Assembly (NCBI RefSeq): GCF_019457535.1
Contig: NZ_CP080417.1
Span: 4,216,001 to 4,280,000 of the forward strand
Direction of reading: 5' to 3'
Length of the DNA: 64,000 nt
Source: Shewanella halotolerans
GTDB lineage: Bacteria > Pseudomonadota > Gammaproteobacteria > Enterobacterales > Shewanellaceae
The position numbers and the translations under genes are program-made. Of this stretch, positions 24,514 to 32,984 are shown piece by piece. The notes beneath the pieces are model-generated. The model was not told where the DNA came from, did no database searches, and saw nothing but the letters and a program-made list of their open reading frames with translations. Every line of letters starts with the position of its first letter. Position 1 is the first letter of the stretch.

Positions 24514-25179
24514 ATGAAAACACTTATCATCGCCACCAGCCTGGCCCTACTCAGCCCGCTGAGCCAGGCCAATGACATTACCGAGATAGACAGCGCCGCC
24601 AATCGGATGGATATCGGTCGCCTGAGCCAATTGAGCGAACAAAGCCAAGGCTACGAGCAGGCCTACGCCCTCTATCGCATGGCCATCAGTGCCAACATTC
24701 TCAGCCAGAAGGACCAGGCCCAAGCAGCATTGAACCGCGCCGAGAAGACCCTGTCGCCCATTGCCGACCAAGGCGAGGCCGCCACTCTACTGGCCTCAGT
24801 CTACGGCATGCAGATAGGCTTAGACATGAGTCAGGCCGCCAAATACAGCACTAAGATGGCCGGTGCCCTCAATGACGCCGAAACCTTGGTCCCCCAGAGC
24901 CCCCGACTGGCGCTGGTCAAGGCGATCGCCGCCTATTCCAGCCCTAAAGATCATGGCGGCAGCATGAAAGATGCCATCGCTTTTAGCTCAAAAGCCATTG
25001 ATCTATATCGAGAACCTTGCGATAACATCTGTTGGGGAGAGGCAGAGGCCTACACCTGGCGCGGCTTGGCCAAGCAGAATCTCGGTGACAAGGCGGGAGC
25101 CATTGCCGATTGGCAGGCCGCCCTGCAGGTACAGGCCGATTACGCCTGGGCAAGTTTCCTGCTAAAACAGAACCACTAA
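24514..25179 (+). CDS. Exported TPR-like protein of unknown function
   Basis: A 221-residue protein with a signal peptide (MKTLIIATSLALLSPLSQA, cut before NDITEI), so it is periplasmic. The mature part is all-helical and Ala/Gln-rich, with repeated 34-residue-like units, for instance YEQAYALYRMAISANILSQK, AEAYTWRGLAKQNLGDKAGA and IADWQAALQVQADYAWA, the last being a good TPR match. Such proteins act as scaffolds; the partner is unknown. RBS: TTAAGGAGAAG directly before the ATG. It precedes the two-component pair by 100 bp and could belong to the response that pair controls, but that is only positional. Confidence 0.65.
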   Translation: MKTLIIATSLALLSPLSQANDITEIDSAANRMDIGRLSQLSEQSQGYEQAYALYRMAISANILSQKDQAQAALNRAEKTLSPIADQGEAATLLASVYGMQIGLDMSQAAKYSTKMAGALNDAETLVPQSPRLALVKAIAAYSSPKDHGGSMKDAIAFSSKAIDLYREPCDNICWGEAEAYTWRGLAKQNLGDKAGAIADWQAALQVQADYAWASFLLKQNH

Positions 25180-25279
25180 GGTAATCGGCTCAATATCGGT
25201 TGCCACTAAGCCAGATGGCTAGGCGTTAGAGCACTCATAGCGCAACATCATGGACTTAGTGGCACCTAGGATAAAGAAG

Positions 25280-26371
25280 ATGGACAAATACCCTATTCCA
25301 AACACCCTAGATATCGAGCGGGCGACCGAAGACAAGCTCGCCTGGGTCTATCTGATCAACTTGGGCTTCTATTTCATCCCGCTGTTCTTGCAGACTATGC
25401 CCATCTGGCACATAGTCCTGAGTCTGGTCGTGCTGGTGCCCTTTATCTACTGCTATTTTTGGGCTCACCGCAGCCCGAGTAAAACGGCCTACCAGCCTAT
25501 CTTGCTGATCATCGCCCTGGCCTGTCTGATCACGCCGGTTAATATCGGCTCGCTGTCCCTGTTTACCTTTGCCGGTTTCTTTATCGGCTTTAACTACTCC
25601 TTGCCCAAGGCCTTCGCCAGCCTTATCGGCTTGGCCGTCATCCTGTCGCTGCTAAGCATGACGCTAGGTATTCACTACTACTTTGCGGTTTATGGCGTCG
25701 CCCTGATCACCGGCGTAGGCTTCTTTGGCGTGGCCGAGCGTAAGCGGGTCGAAGCCAAGCGCGCCCAACGGCAGAGTCAGCAGGAGATACGCCAGCTCGC
25801 CACCATGTTAGAGCGCGAACGTATCGCCCGGGATCTGCACGACATCATGGGGCACTCGCTCTCCTCTATCTCACTCAAGGCCGAGCTGGCGCGCAAACTA
25901 TTGGCCAAGGGGCAAGCCGACCAGGCCAGCGCCGAGCTGGCAGAACTGGAAACCATCGCCCGCGAAAGCCTCAGCCAGATCCGCCAAACGGTCTCAGGCT
26001 ACAAACACAAAGGGTTAGACGCCGCCCTGACGCACCTGTGCCAGATGCTGAGGGACAAGGGCATGGCCGTCACCCTCTCTGGTGAGCTGCCATCACAGTC
26101 ACAGGAAATCGAGACCCAGTTGATCCTCAGCCTGACCGAGCTGTGCAACAATGTTGTGCGTCATAGCCAGGGCGATAGCTGTAATATCGACCTGTCGGCA
26201 ACACCTCAGGGGCTGCGGATCTCGGTCACAGACAATGGTAAGCTGAGGCAGCTCAGCGAAGGCAATGGCCTCACCGGCATTCGTGAGCGACTGCGCCCCT
26301 TAGGGGGTACACTCAGTATTGAGCTCGAGCCAAACCCGAAATTTATCATCGAGTTACCAAATCAGGGATAG
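25280..26371 (+). CDS. DesK-like sensor histidine kinase (HisKA_3 family)
   Basis: A 363-residue membrane histidine kinase if it starts at 25280 (AGGATAAAGAAG precedes it); an ATG ten codons upstream lacks a ribosome-binding site. About five membrane helices fill the first 150 residues, followed by a short coiled coil. The phosphoacceptor box is RERIARDLHDIMGHSLSSIS, the DesK/NarX type. The ATPase domain shows ELCNNVVRHSQG and ISVTDNG with NGLTGIRERL. Sensors of this shape respond to membrane state, as DesK does to lipid fluidity. The signal here is unknown. It ends seven bases before the response-regulator start, so the pair forms an operon. Confidence 0.85.
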   Translation: MDKYPIPNTLDIERATEDKLAWVYLINLGFYFIPLFLQTMPIWHIVLSLVVLVPFIYCYFWAHRSPSKTAYQPILLIIALACLITPVNIGSLSLFTFAGFFIGFNYSLPKAFASLIGLAVILSLLSMTLGIHYYFAVYGVALITGVGFFGVAERKRVEAKRAQRQSQQEIRQLATMLERERIARDLHDIMGHSLSSISLKAELARKLLAKGQADQASAELAELETIARESLSQIRQTVSGYKHKGLDAALTHLCQMLRDKGMAVTLSGELPSQSQEIETQLILSLTELCNNVVRHSQGDSCNIDLSATPQGLRISVTDNGKLRQLSEGNGLTGIRERLRPLGGTLSIELEPNPKFIIELPNQG

Positions 26372-26378
26372 AGACAGG

Positions 26379-26975
26379 ATGAAGATACTACTCGCCGAAG
26401 ATCAAGCCATGGTGAGGGGCGCGCTGGCCGCGCTCCTCACCCTCGAGGGCGACTTTGAGGTGATCCAGGCCTGTGACGGCGACCAGGCCCTGAGCCTGCT
26501 CAAACAGCAGGAGTTCGACCTGCTACTGACCGACATAGAGATGCCAGGCCTCAGCGGCCTGGAGCTGGCTCAATGGTGTCAAAACCAAGCGGCGCCCATT
26601 AAGGTCATCATCCTGACCACCTTTGGCCGTGCAGGCTATATCAAGCGGGCCATCGAGGCGGGCGTGGGTGGCTTCTTACTTAAGGACGCACCTTCCGAGA
26701 CACTGATCCAGGCAATTAACGCCGTCAGCCGTGGCAAGCGCATCATAGATCCCGAACTGGCCATCATGGCCGTCGGCGAACAAGACCCCCTCAACGATAA
26801 GGAACGCCGGGCGCTCAGGCTCGCCAGCGAGGGACGCTCCAGCGCGGAGATCGCCGCCACCCTGTTCATCGCTGAAGGCACAGTGCGTAACTATCTCTCC
26901 GAGGCCATCGCCAAACTCAATGCCAGCAATCGCATCGACGCCGCCCGCATCGCCAAGCAAAAGGGCTGGCTGTAA
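26379..26975 (+). CDS. NarL/DesR-type response regulator
   Basis: A 198-residue regulator. The receiver domain (1-120) begins MKILLAEDQAMVRGALAALL, has the phosphoacceptor Asp in DLLLTDIEMPGLSG and the Lys in GGFLLKDAPSE. The C-terminal LuxR-type helix-turn-helix (about 140-195) reads LNDKERRALRLASEG, then IAATLFIAEGTVRNYLSEAI. It starts seven bases after the kinase gene's stop, and a longer reading from 26319 would overlap the kinase by 53 bp without need. It is the cognate partner of the DesK-like kinase; its regulon is not evident, although the TPR gene upstream is a candidate. Confidence 0.9.
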   Translation: MKILLAEDQAMVRGALAALLTLEGDFEVIQACDGDQALSLLKQQEFDLLLTDIEMPGLSGLELAQWCQNQAAPIKVIILTTFGRAGYIKRAIEAGVGGFLLKDAPSETLIQAINAVSRGKRIIDPELAIMAVGEQDPLNDKERRALRLASEGRSSAEIAATLFIAEGTVRNYLSEAIAKLNASNRIDAARIAKQKGWL

Positions 26976-27132
26976 CCTCAGACTATGACCTCAGGCTTTA
27001 ACCCCAGGCTTTAACCTGCCATGGTTAACGCGAGATTGCGTTCATGCCGAACTCTGATAGTATATGTATATATTTACAGTAATAGACTCAGGTTCTGGTT
27101 AAATAGAACGCTAAATCAAATGGGTACAAAGC

Positions 27133-29208
27133 GTGGATAGACTCGATCTCATGGCTGTGACAGAGTTAAAGGGCGTTGCCGCCAAGATGGCGCAGCGGCT
27201 GGAGAAACTCGGCATCAATACAGTCCAGGATCTGCTGTTTCACCTGCCGCTACGCTACGAAGACCGCACCCAGATCTATCCCATCGCCGCCCTCTACCCC
27301 GGTAGCTACGGCACCATAGAGGGCGTCATACAATCGACCCAGATCGTCCAGGGCCGCAAGCGTATGCTCACCTGCACGGTACGTGACGACTCGGGCACCA
27401 TAACGCTGCGCTTCTTCAACTTCTCCGCCGCCATGCGTAACGGCCTCGAAGAGGGCGAGCGCATTCGTGCCTACGGCGAGGTGCGTCGGGGCAAGCTTCA
27501 TCGGGAGATCATCCACCCGGAATACAAGATGCTCCACGGCGAAAGCGACTTTAGCCTCAGCGATACCCTGACCCCTATCTACCCGACCACAGAGGGACTC
27601 AAGCAGGCCAGCTGGATCCGTTTGACGGATCAGGCCCTGACCCTGCTGGCCCATGGCGCCCTGACCGAACTATTGCCGCCTCAGCTGAGGCCCAATCAGC
27701 TCTCATTGGTCGACGCGCTGCAGCTGCTGCACAGGCCCCCTAGCGAGGTCAGCCCCTTTGCCCTGGAGCAGGGCACACATCCGGCGCAGCAGAGGCTGAT
27801 CCAGGAGGAGCTGCTGGCCCACAACCTGAGCATGTTACAGCTCAGGGCACGCAGCAATCATGATAAGGCCATCGCGATGCAGCCCACCGGGCAGCTGCTC
27901 AATCCCTTCCTGGCATCTTTACCCTTCAAGCCCACCGGCGCCCAGCAGAGAGTGGTTGCCGATATCACCCAAGATCTCGACAAGACGCATCCCATGATGC
28001 GTCTGGTGCAGGGCGATGTGGGCTCGGGCAAGACGCTAGTGGCCGCGCTGGCGGCGCTGCAAGCCATAGAGAGCGGCTATCAGGTCGCCATGATGGCACC
28101 GACTGAACTGCTCGCCGAGCAGCACGCCAACAACTTCGCCGCCTGGTTTGAGCCACTCGGCCTCAGGGTCGGCTGGCTGGCGGGTAAGCTCAAAGGCAAG
28201 GCGCGGGCGCAGTCGCTGCAGCAGATTAAGAGCGGCGAGGCCCATATCGTCATCGGCACCCACGCCATCTTTCAGGAGCAGGTGGAGTTCAACCGTCTGG
28301 CGCTGATCATCATAGACGAACAGCACAGGTTCGGGGTGCATCAACGTCTGGGGCTGAGAGAGAAAGGGATCAGCCAGGGCTTCCACCCACACCAGCTGAT
28401 CATGACGGCAACCCCTATTCCCCGCACCCTGGCGATGACCGCCTATGCGGATCTCGATACCTCCATCATCGACGAGTTGCCGCCGGGGCGAACGCCGGTG
28501 ACTACGGTCGCCATCTCAGACAATCGCCGCGGTGAGGTGATCGATCGCGTGCGCCGGGCCGCGCTGCAAGATGGGCGTCAGGCCTACTGGGTCTGTACCC
28601 TGATCGAAGAATCCGAGGTGCTGGAATGTCAGGCCGCCGAAGACACGGCCGAGGAGCTTAAACAGCTGCTGCCCGAGCTGTCCATCGGCCTGGTGCATGG
28701 CCGCATGAAACCCACTGAGAAACAGGCGATCATGGACGCCTTTAAGGCCGGCACCATACAGCTACTGGTGGCCACCACAGTGATCGAGGTGGGGGTCGAT
28801 GTGCCCAATGCCAGCCTGATGATCATCGAAAACCCCGAGCGCTTGGGTCTGGCCCAACTGCATCAGCTGCGGGGGCGTGTCGGCCGTGGCGCCGTGGCCA
28901 GCCACTGCGTGCTGCTCTACAAGGCGCCGCTTTCCCATACCGCCACCCAACGTTTAGGAGTGCTCAGGGACAGCAACGACGGCTTCGTGATCGCCCAGAA
29001 AGATCTGGAGATCCGCGGACCGGGTGAGGTCTTAGGCACCAAGCAGACGGGTATCGCCGACATGAAGATAGCGGACTTAGTGCGGGATCAGGCCCTCATC
29101 CCCCACATTCAAAAATTGGCCCAACATGTGATGCAAGAGGTGCCGGAAAACGTTGACGCCCTAGTGCTGCGTTGGTTAGGCGAGCGCCAGCAATACGTGC
29201 AGGCCTAA
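27133..29208 (+). CDS. recG: ATP-dependent DNA helicase RecG
   Basis: A 691-residue superfamily 2 helicase starting at GTG. The N-terminal wedge/OB domain covers about 1-230 (LRYEDRTQIYPIA). The helicase core has Walker A GDVGSGKT (about residues 294-301), MAPTELLAEQHANNF, the DEQH box IIDEQHRFGV, MTATPIPRTLAM, LVHGRMKPTEKQ and QLHQLRGRVGRGA. RecG reverses stalled replication forks and processes branched intermediates. The length equals that of the enterobacterial protein. Just upstream is a short tandem duplication (CAGGCTTTAACC, near 26990-27015). Confidence 0.96.
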   Translation: MDRLDLMAVTELKGVAAKMAQRLEKLGINTVQDLLFHLPLRYEDRTQIYPIAALYPGSYGTIEGVIQSTQIVQGRKRMLTCTVRDDSGTITLRFFNFSAAMRNGLEEGERIRAYGEVRRGKLHREIIHPEYKMLHGESDFSLSDTLTPIYPTTEGLKQASWIRLTDQALTLLAHGALTELLPPQLRPNQLSLVDALQLLHRPPSEVSPFALEQGTHPAQQRLIQEELLAHNLSMLQLRARSNHDKAIAMQPTGQLLNPFLASLPFKPTGAQQRVVADITQDLDKTHPMMRLVQGDVGSGKTLVAALAALQAIESGYQVAMMAPTELLAEQHANNFAAWFEPLGLRVGWLAGKLKGKARAQSLQQIKSGEAHIVIGTHAIFQEQVEFNRLALIIIDEQHRFGVHQRLGLREKGISQGFHPHQLIMTATPIPRTLAMTAYADLDTSIIDELPPGRTPVTTVAISDNRRGEVIDRVRRAALQDGRQAYWVCTLIEESEVLECQAAEDTAEELKQLLPELSIGLVHGRMKPTEKQAIMDAFKAGTIQLLVATTVIEVGVDVPNASLMIIENPERLGLAQLHQLRGRVGRGAVASHCVLLYKAPLSHTATQRLGVLRDSNDGFVIAQKDLEIRGPGEVLGTKQTGIADMKIADLVRDQALIPHIQKLAQHVMQEVPENVDALVLRWLGERQQYVQA

Positions 29209-29334
29209 CTCAACTAACAATTAAATATTTTTTATTTCGCTGGCCGCCCCTAGACAAGCCCGGTGAATTTTGCAGAATGGAAAGAGGCCTCTGTGGTCAC
29301 AGGGCTTATTCCAGCCACAATTCAAGGAAATCTC

Positions 29335-30204
29335 ATGCAAGTCAGTCAAGAAGATAGAATTGCCCCACAGACAGCGCGCAGCGGGATCAATGCGCTCAGC
29401 ATTGCCGTGGTGATCATATTAGTGTTGCTCGCCGCCGGCGCCTACTATTTCCTGGGCAGTGACGAACCCGCGCCCGAGCCTGAATTGCCAGCCCCTATTA
29501 CCCTGCCTGAGCCAGAGCCCGAGCAGCCCTTGCCAACCGATGCGGCCCTGCCTGAACCAGAGAACCTGGCGCCGGAGCCTGAAACCCAGGTAGAAGAAGC
29601 ACCAGCCGAGGCGGTTGAGACCCTGCCGACACTGGCCGAAAGCGATCAATATGTTCATGACAAGACGGTCGAAGTCGCCAATGGCATGAAGATAGACCCG
29701 CTACTGGTCGAGAAAGATATCGTCAGACACTTCGTGGTGTTCGTCGACAACCTAGCTCAGGGCGAGCTGGCCCGCAAGGTGAGCCCACTCAAGGCGCCCA
29801 ACAGCAAGTTTACCGTCTCCGAGGTGACCAACAAGACCTACCTCAATCCCGACAGCTACCATAGGTATGATCTCTATGCGAACTTCGTCGATAACCTGGA
29901 CGAGGAGCAGCTGCTTAGCACCTATAACAAGGTGAAGCCGCTGCTGGGTGAGGCCTTTGCCGAGCTGGGTTATCCCGACATGAATTTCGATGACCGTATG
30001 GTAGAGGCGATAGACGTCATGCTATCCGCCCCCGTCATCGACGCACCGATTGAGCTGGACAGCGTCAGCGTAAACTATAAGTTTGTCGACCCTCAGCTCG
30101 AGAGCCTGCCCAATGCCCAGAAGCTGATGATCCGCATGGGTCCGGAAAACAGCAAGAAGGTCAAGGCCGCCCTGCGTAAGCTCAAGAAGCAACTCAAACA
30201 GTGA
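29335..30204 (+). CDS. DUF3014 membrane-anchored protein
   Basis: A 289-residue protein from the ATG at 29335, preceded by CAAGGAAAT. One membrane helix near residues 20-40 (LSIAVVIILVLLAAGAYYFL) is followed by a Pro/Glu-rich linker (about 45-95) that would span the periplasm. The folded DUF3014 domain carries DPLLVEKDIVRHFVVFVDNL, YHRYDLYANFVDNLD and a C-terminal Lys-rich tail. The function is unknown. It follows recG by 126 bp and has its own terminator. The arrangement of anchor, Pro-rich linker and globular domain resembles that of envelope-spanning proteins. Confidence 0.8.
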   Translation: MQVSQEDRIAPQTARSGINALSIAVVIILVLLAAGAYYFLGSDEPAPEPELPAPITLPEPEPEQPLPTDAALPEPENLAPEPETQVEEAPAEAVETLPTLAESDQYVHDKTVEVANGMKIDPLLVEKDIVRHFVVFVDNLAQGELARKVSPLKAPNSKFTVSEVTNKTYLNPDSYHRYDLYANFVDNLDEEQLLSTYNKVKPLLGEAFAELGYPDMNFDDRMVEAIDVMLSAPVIDAPIELDSVSVNYKFVDPQLESLPNAQKLMIRMGPENSKKVKAALRKLKKQLKQ

Positions 30205-30211
30205 TGACCCC

Positions 30212-30243
30212 AGCTCGCCCACCTCCTCGTGGGCGAGCTTTTT
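30212..30243 (+). terminator. Intrinsic terminator before the polyene cluster
   Basis: AGCTCGCCCA and TGGGCGAGCT form a perfect ten-base stem with an eight-base loop and a T-run. It isolates the polyene operon from the DUF3014 gene. Confidence 0.85.
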
Positions 30244-30295
30244 CCTATCTCCTCAGTTCACACTATCTAGCAACAGATCAATCACATATTTATGT

Positions 30296-30317
30296 CACCC
30301 GTCAAAGGGTGTACAAT
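30296..30317 (+). promoter_or_regulatory. Candidate promoter and inverted repeat of the aryl-polyene operon
   Basis: A TACAAT -10 element (30312-30317) lies 81 bp before the first gene, directly after the inverted repeat CACCC-GTCAAA-GGGTG (30296-30311), which would sit between the -10 and -35 positions. A weak -35 (TTTATG) is at the right distance. The repeat could be an operator. Confidence 0.35.
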
Positions 30318-30398
30318 AGCCGCCCCACAAATACACCTTGTGGCTCAGTTTCTGGTTATGGAAAACATCAGCAAGACGCTGTATTTAGAGGCAAAGTA

Positions 30399-31133
30399 GT
30401 GCGGTTACACTTTCACATTCATTCTGCGGGCGCCTGGTCTCCCCTATACCAGTGCTTAAGCGATTGGCAGACATGGCCAACGCCGCCAGCAGATGCCGAG
30501 CAGCTCGCTCATGCCGCCCCGGCGCTGAAGCAAGTACCCGCCATGCAAAGGCGACGCTTTAGCAAGCTCACCAAGATGCTGTTGGATGTCGCCTTTCAAT
30601 GCGACGCGCCCTCACAATGCCGCACCATCTTCGCCTCTCGCCACGGCGAGCTTAACCGCACAGTGGATCTGCTGCAGGACATAGTGCGCCAGCAGCCCAT
30701 TTCGCCCATAGGCTTCAGCCAATCGGTGCATAACACCGCCAGCGGCATCTTCAGCATATTGACGGACAACCGCGCGCCTTCGACCTCGATTGCCGCCGGT
30801 GAGGCCACCCTCACCCAGGCCCTTGTCGAGGCCTATGGACAACTGGCGGAGGACAACTCGCCGCTGCTGATGGTGTTTGGCGACGAGCCCGTGTCAGATA
30901 TCTACAAAGAATTTACCCAGGAACCCGAACTGCCGCTGGCCATCGCGCTGCAGTTGTCGCTATGCCAAGATCAGGTTTCAGGCACTCAGCTAGTCATTGA
31001 GACCAAGCCAGATGCCTCCGAATTAGCGGCGACGCAGCCGCTGAGCTTTGGCCAAGTGATCCACGCCATCGCCAGCCAGCAACCGCTCGAGGGGCGCCTG
31101 AATCAATACCTGGTGCGGATCTGTCATGACTAG
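30399..31133 (+). CDS. apeC: Ketosynthase-like chain-length-factor protein of the aryl-polyene cluster
   Basis: A 244-residue protein starting at GTG 30399, preceded by AGAGG; longer in-frame readings would translate the promoter. It matches the half-size beta-ketoacyl-synthase family (Ketoacyl-synt_2): FHIHSAGAWSPLYQC, SRHGELNRTVDLLQDI and FSQSVHNTASGIFSIL. At the position of the active-site Cys of true ketosynthases there is no Cys, which fits a chain-length factor. In known APE systems it pairs with the ketosynthase ApeO. It is the first gene of the 17-kb operon and overlaps the next gene by eight bases. Confidence 0.82.
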   Translation: MRLHFHIHSAGAWSPLYQCLSDWQTWPTPPADAEQLAHAAPALKQVPAMQRRRFSKLTKMLLDVAFQCDAPSQCRTIFASRHGELNRTVDLLQDIVRQQPISPIGFSQSVHNTASGIFSILTDNRAPSTSIAAGEATLTQALVEAYGQLAEDNSPLLMVFGDEPVSDIYKEFTQEPELPLAIALQLSLCQDQVSGTQLVIETKPDASELAATQPLSFGQVIHAIASQQPLEGRLNQYLVRICHD

Positions 31134-31947
31134 TCAGGTCGTCGCCAAACGCCTGACCGGCATCGCCTATATTCCTCGCTGGCTGGGCGGGGTGAGCTGC
31201 TATATCGCCTTCGGTTTAGGGGGCCTGCTCAGCTCACTCACCATATTGCCCGTACTCAGATTCTGGCCCGGCAGCCAGCAGGTGCGCATCGCCCGGGTGC
31301 AGCGCGCTGTACACCTGATGTTTCGCGGCTTCGTGCGTATGCTCACCTGGGCCGGGGTGATTCGGGTGACCACCCAAGATCTGCATCGACTGGAAAGTGC
31401 CAAGGGCAAGGTGATCATCGCCAACCATCCGACCCTGGTCGACGTGGTGGTATTGATAAGCCTGATGCCTAATGTCGGCTGTATCGTCAAACAAGGCTTG
31501 TGGCGCAACCCCTTCCTGCGGGGCGTGGTCTCCTGCGCCGGTTATATTCCCAACCGCGGCGCCGATCTCCTGCTCAAGGATTGCAGCGAGGTGCTGGCCC
31601 AAGGCACTAACATGATCATCTTCCCCGAGGGCACACGTACCGTTAAGGGCGAGATAGTTAACGAATTTGCCAGGGGCGCAGCCAATATCGCCCTGCGCAC
31701 AAACACAGATCTAATCCCCGTGGTATTAAGAACCAATGCCGTCGGCCTGACCAAGCAGGAACCCTGGTATGAGATACCTCGCCAAACCATAGGCATGAAT
31801 GTCGAAGTAGGCGAAACTATCGAGCATATCAGGTATCATGCTCAAACGGGTGGAGACGCCAAGATGGCCCGTCAGTTGACGCGGGATCTCGAAGAATATT
31901 ATAAACAACAACTTGATAAAAATTATGAGCTTACAAAACGAAATTAA
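31126..31947 (+). CDS. apeD: Lysophospholipid acyltransferase-like protein (PlsC family)
   Basis: A 273-residue membrane-bound acyltransferase with the HX4D-type motif NHPTLVDVVVLISLM and the second motif FPEGTRTVKGE, plus an N-terminal hydrophobic helix. In APE clusters this enzyme is thought to move an acyl or polyene chain onto a lipid acceptor. It overlaps the upstream gene by eight bases and the downstream ACP gene by 23, an unusually long overlap that indicates tight translational coupling. Confidence 0.85.
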   Translation: MTSQVVAKRLTGIAYIPRWLGGVSCYIAFGLGGLLSSLTILPVLRFWPGSQQVRIARVQRAVHLMFRGFVRMLTWAGVIRVTTQDLHRLESAKGKVIIANHPTLVDVVVLISLMPNVGCIVKQGLWRNPFLRGVVSCAGYIPNRGADLLLKDCSEVLAQGTNMIIFPEGTRTVKGEIVNEFARGAANIALRTNTDLIPVVLRTNAVGLTKQEPWYEIPRQTIGMNVEVGETIEHIRYHAQTGGDAKMARQLTRDLEEYYKQQLDKNYELTKRN

Positions 31948-32179
31948 ACAACTCATCATAGATTGCCTGGATCTCGAAGATGTCAGCATCGACGACATCG
32001 ACACGGATGCGCCGCTCTTTGGCGACGGTCTGGGACTGGACTCTATCGATGCACTTGAGCTGGGACTGGCCATCAAGAAGCAGTTCGATGTCAAAATCGA
32101 AGCCAACTCGGAAGCCACCAAGGCCCATTTCTACAGTGTTGCCAGCCTGGCAAGCTTTATCGAATCTCAACGCGGTTAG
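31925..32179 (+). CDS. apeE: Acyl carrier protein 1 of the polyene cluster
   Basis: An 84-residue acyl carrier protein starting at 31925 (MSLQNEIKQLIIDCL). The phosphopantetheine serine is in GLDSIDALELGLAI, the usual DS-hydrophobic motif. Acidic throughout, as expected. It overlaps the end of the acyltransferase gene. One of two carriers in the operon; in APE assembly one carries the starter/growing chain and the other may receive transferred intermediates. Confidence 0.9.
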   Translation: MSLQNEIKQLIIDCLDLEDVSIDDIDTDAPLFGDGLGLDSIDALELGLAIKKQFDVKIEANSEATKAHFYSVASLASFIESQRG

Positions 32180-32187
32180 GAGGCAGC

Positions 32188-32436
32188 ATGCAAAATCGTG
32201 AGCAAATTCTACAGATGCTGACTCAGATCCTAGTTGATGAGTTTGAAATCGATGCCGACGACATCACCCCAGAGGCGTCTCTGTACCAAGAGCTGGATCT
32301 GGACAGCATAGACGCTGTGGATCTGGTGATTAAACTACAACAACTCACGGGCAAGAAGATCCAGCCCGACGAGTTTAAGGCCGTGCGTACCGTCGATGAC
32401 GTAGTTACGGCTATCGAAGGGCTAGTGAAGCAGTAA
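32188..32436 (+). CDS. apeF: Acyl carrier protein 2 of the polyene cluster
   Basis: An 82-residue acyl carrier protein with the attachment serine in ELDLDSIDAVDLVIKL. It is preceded by TTAGGAGGC and starts eight bases after the first ACP gene. The two carriers share only the core motif, so they are likely specialised rather than a recent duplication. It overlaps the next gene by one base. Confidence 0.92.
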   Translation: MQNREQILQMLTQILVDEFEIDADDITPEASLYQELDLDSIDAVDLVIKLQQLTGKKIQPDEFKAVRTVDDVVTAIEGLVKQ

Positions 32437-32984
32437 TGCGCCTGTTTCTGCAACTAGTCACCGGCCTGGTCGTGCTGGGGTACCCCCTGGCCGTCTACTT
32501 CGGCCTGAACTATTTGCCGCCGGGTGTGATCGCCCTCCTGCTCTGCTCTCTGCTGCTGCTCAGGCTCGCATTGCAGAGGCAACAGGTCAGGGCCATGATG
32601 CTGCCAATCGTCGTGGGTATATTCCTGACCGCGGGCAGCTACCTGGCGAAACAGACTGCCTGGCTGCTCTACTATCCCGTGGTGATCAACCTGAGCATGT
32701 TGGCGCTGTTTGCCTACTCCCTCAAACATGGTCCCACCATGATTGAGCGTCTCGCCAGGCTGAAGGAGCCGGATCTGCCCGACGAGGCGATCCCCTACCT
32801 GCGTAAGGTCACCCAGATCTGGTGTGGTCTGTTTGTCTTCAACGGCGCCATGGCGCTCTACACCGCCAGCGCCACTAGCCTGGCGACCTGGACCCTCTAT
32901 AATGGATTTATCGCCTATCTGCTGATCGGTACGCTGCTCGGTGGAGAATGGTTATATCGCACCTTCTGGTTGAAAAAGTCATGA
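32436..32984 (+). CDS. apeG: Integral membrane protein of the polyene cluster (COG4648-like)
   Basis: A 182-residue protein that is almost entirely hydrophobic, with about six membrane helices and a loop HGPTMIERLARLKEPDLPDE that recalls the COG4648 family, commonly mis-labelled as gyrase-related. Function within the pathway is not established; a role in handling lipid-linked intermediates is a guess from context. Starts inside the stop of the ACP gene and ends overlapping the ligase start (ATGA). Confidence 0.8.
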   Translation: MRLFLQLVTGLVVLGYPLAVYFGLNYLPPGVIALLLCSLLLLRLALQRQQVRAMMLPIVVGIFLTAGSYLAKQTAWLLYYPVVINLSMLALFAYSLKHGPTMIERLARLKEPDLPDEAIPYLRKVTQIWCGLFVFNGAMALYTASATSLATWTLYNGFIAYLLIGTLLGGEWLYRTFWLKKS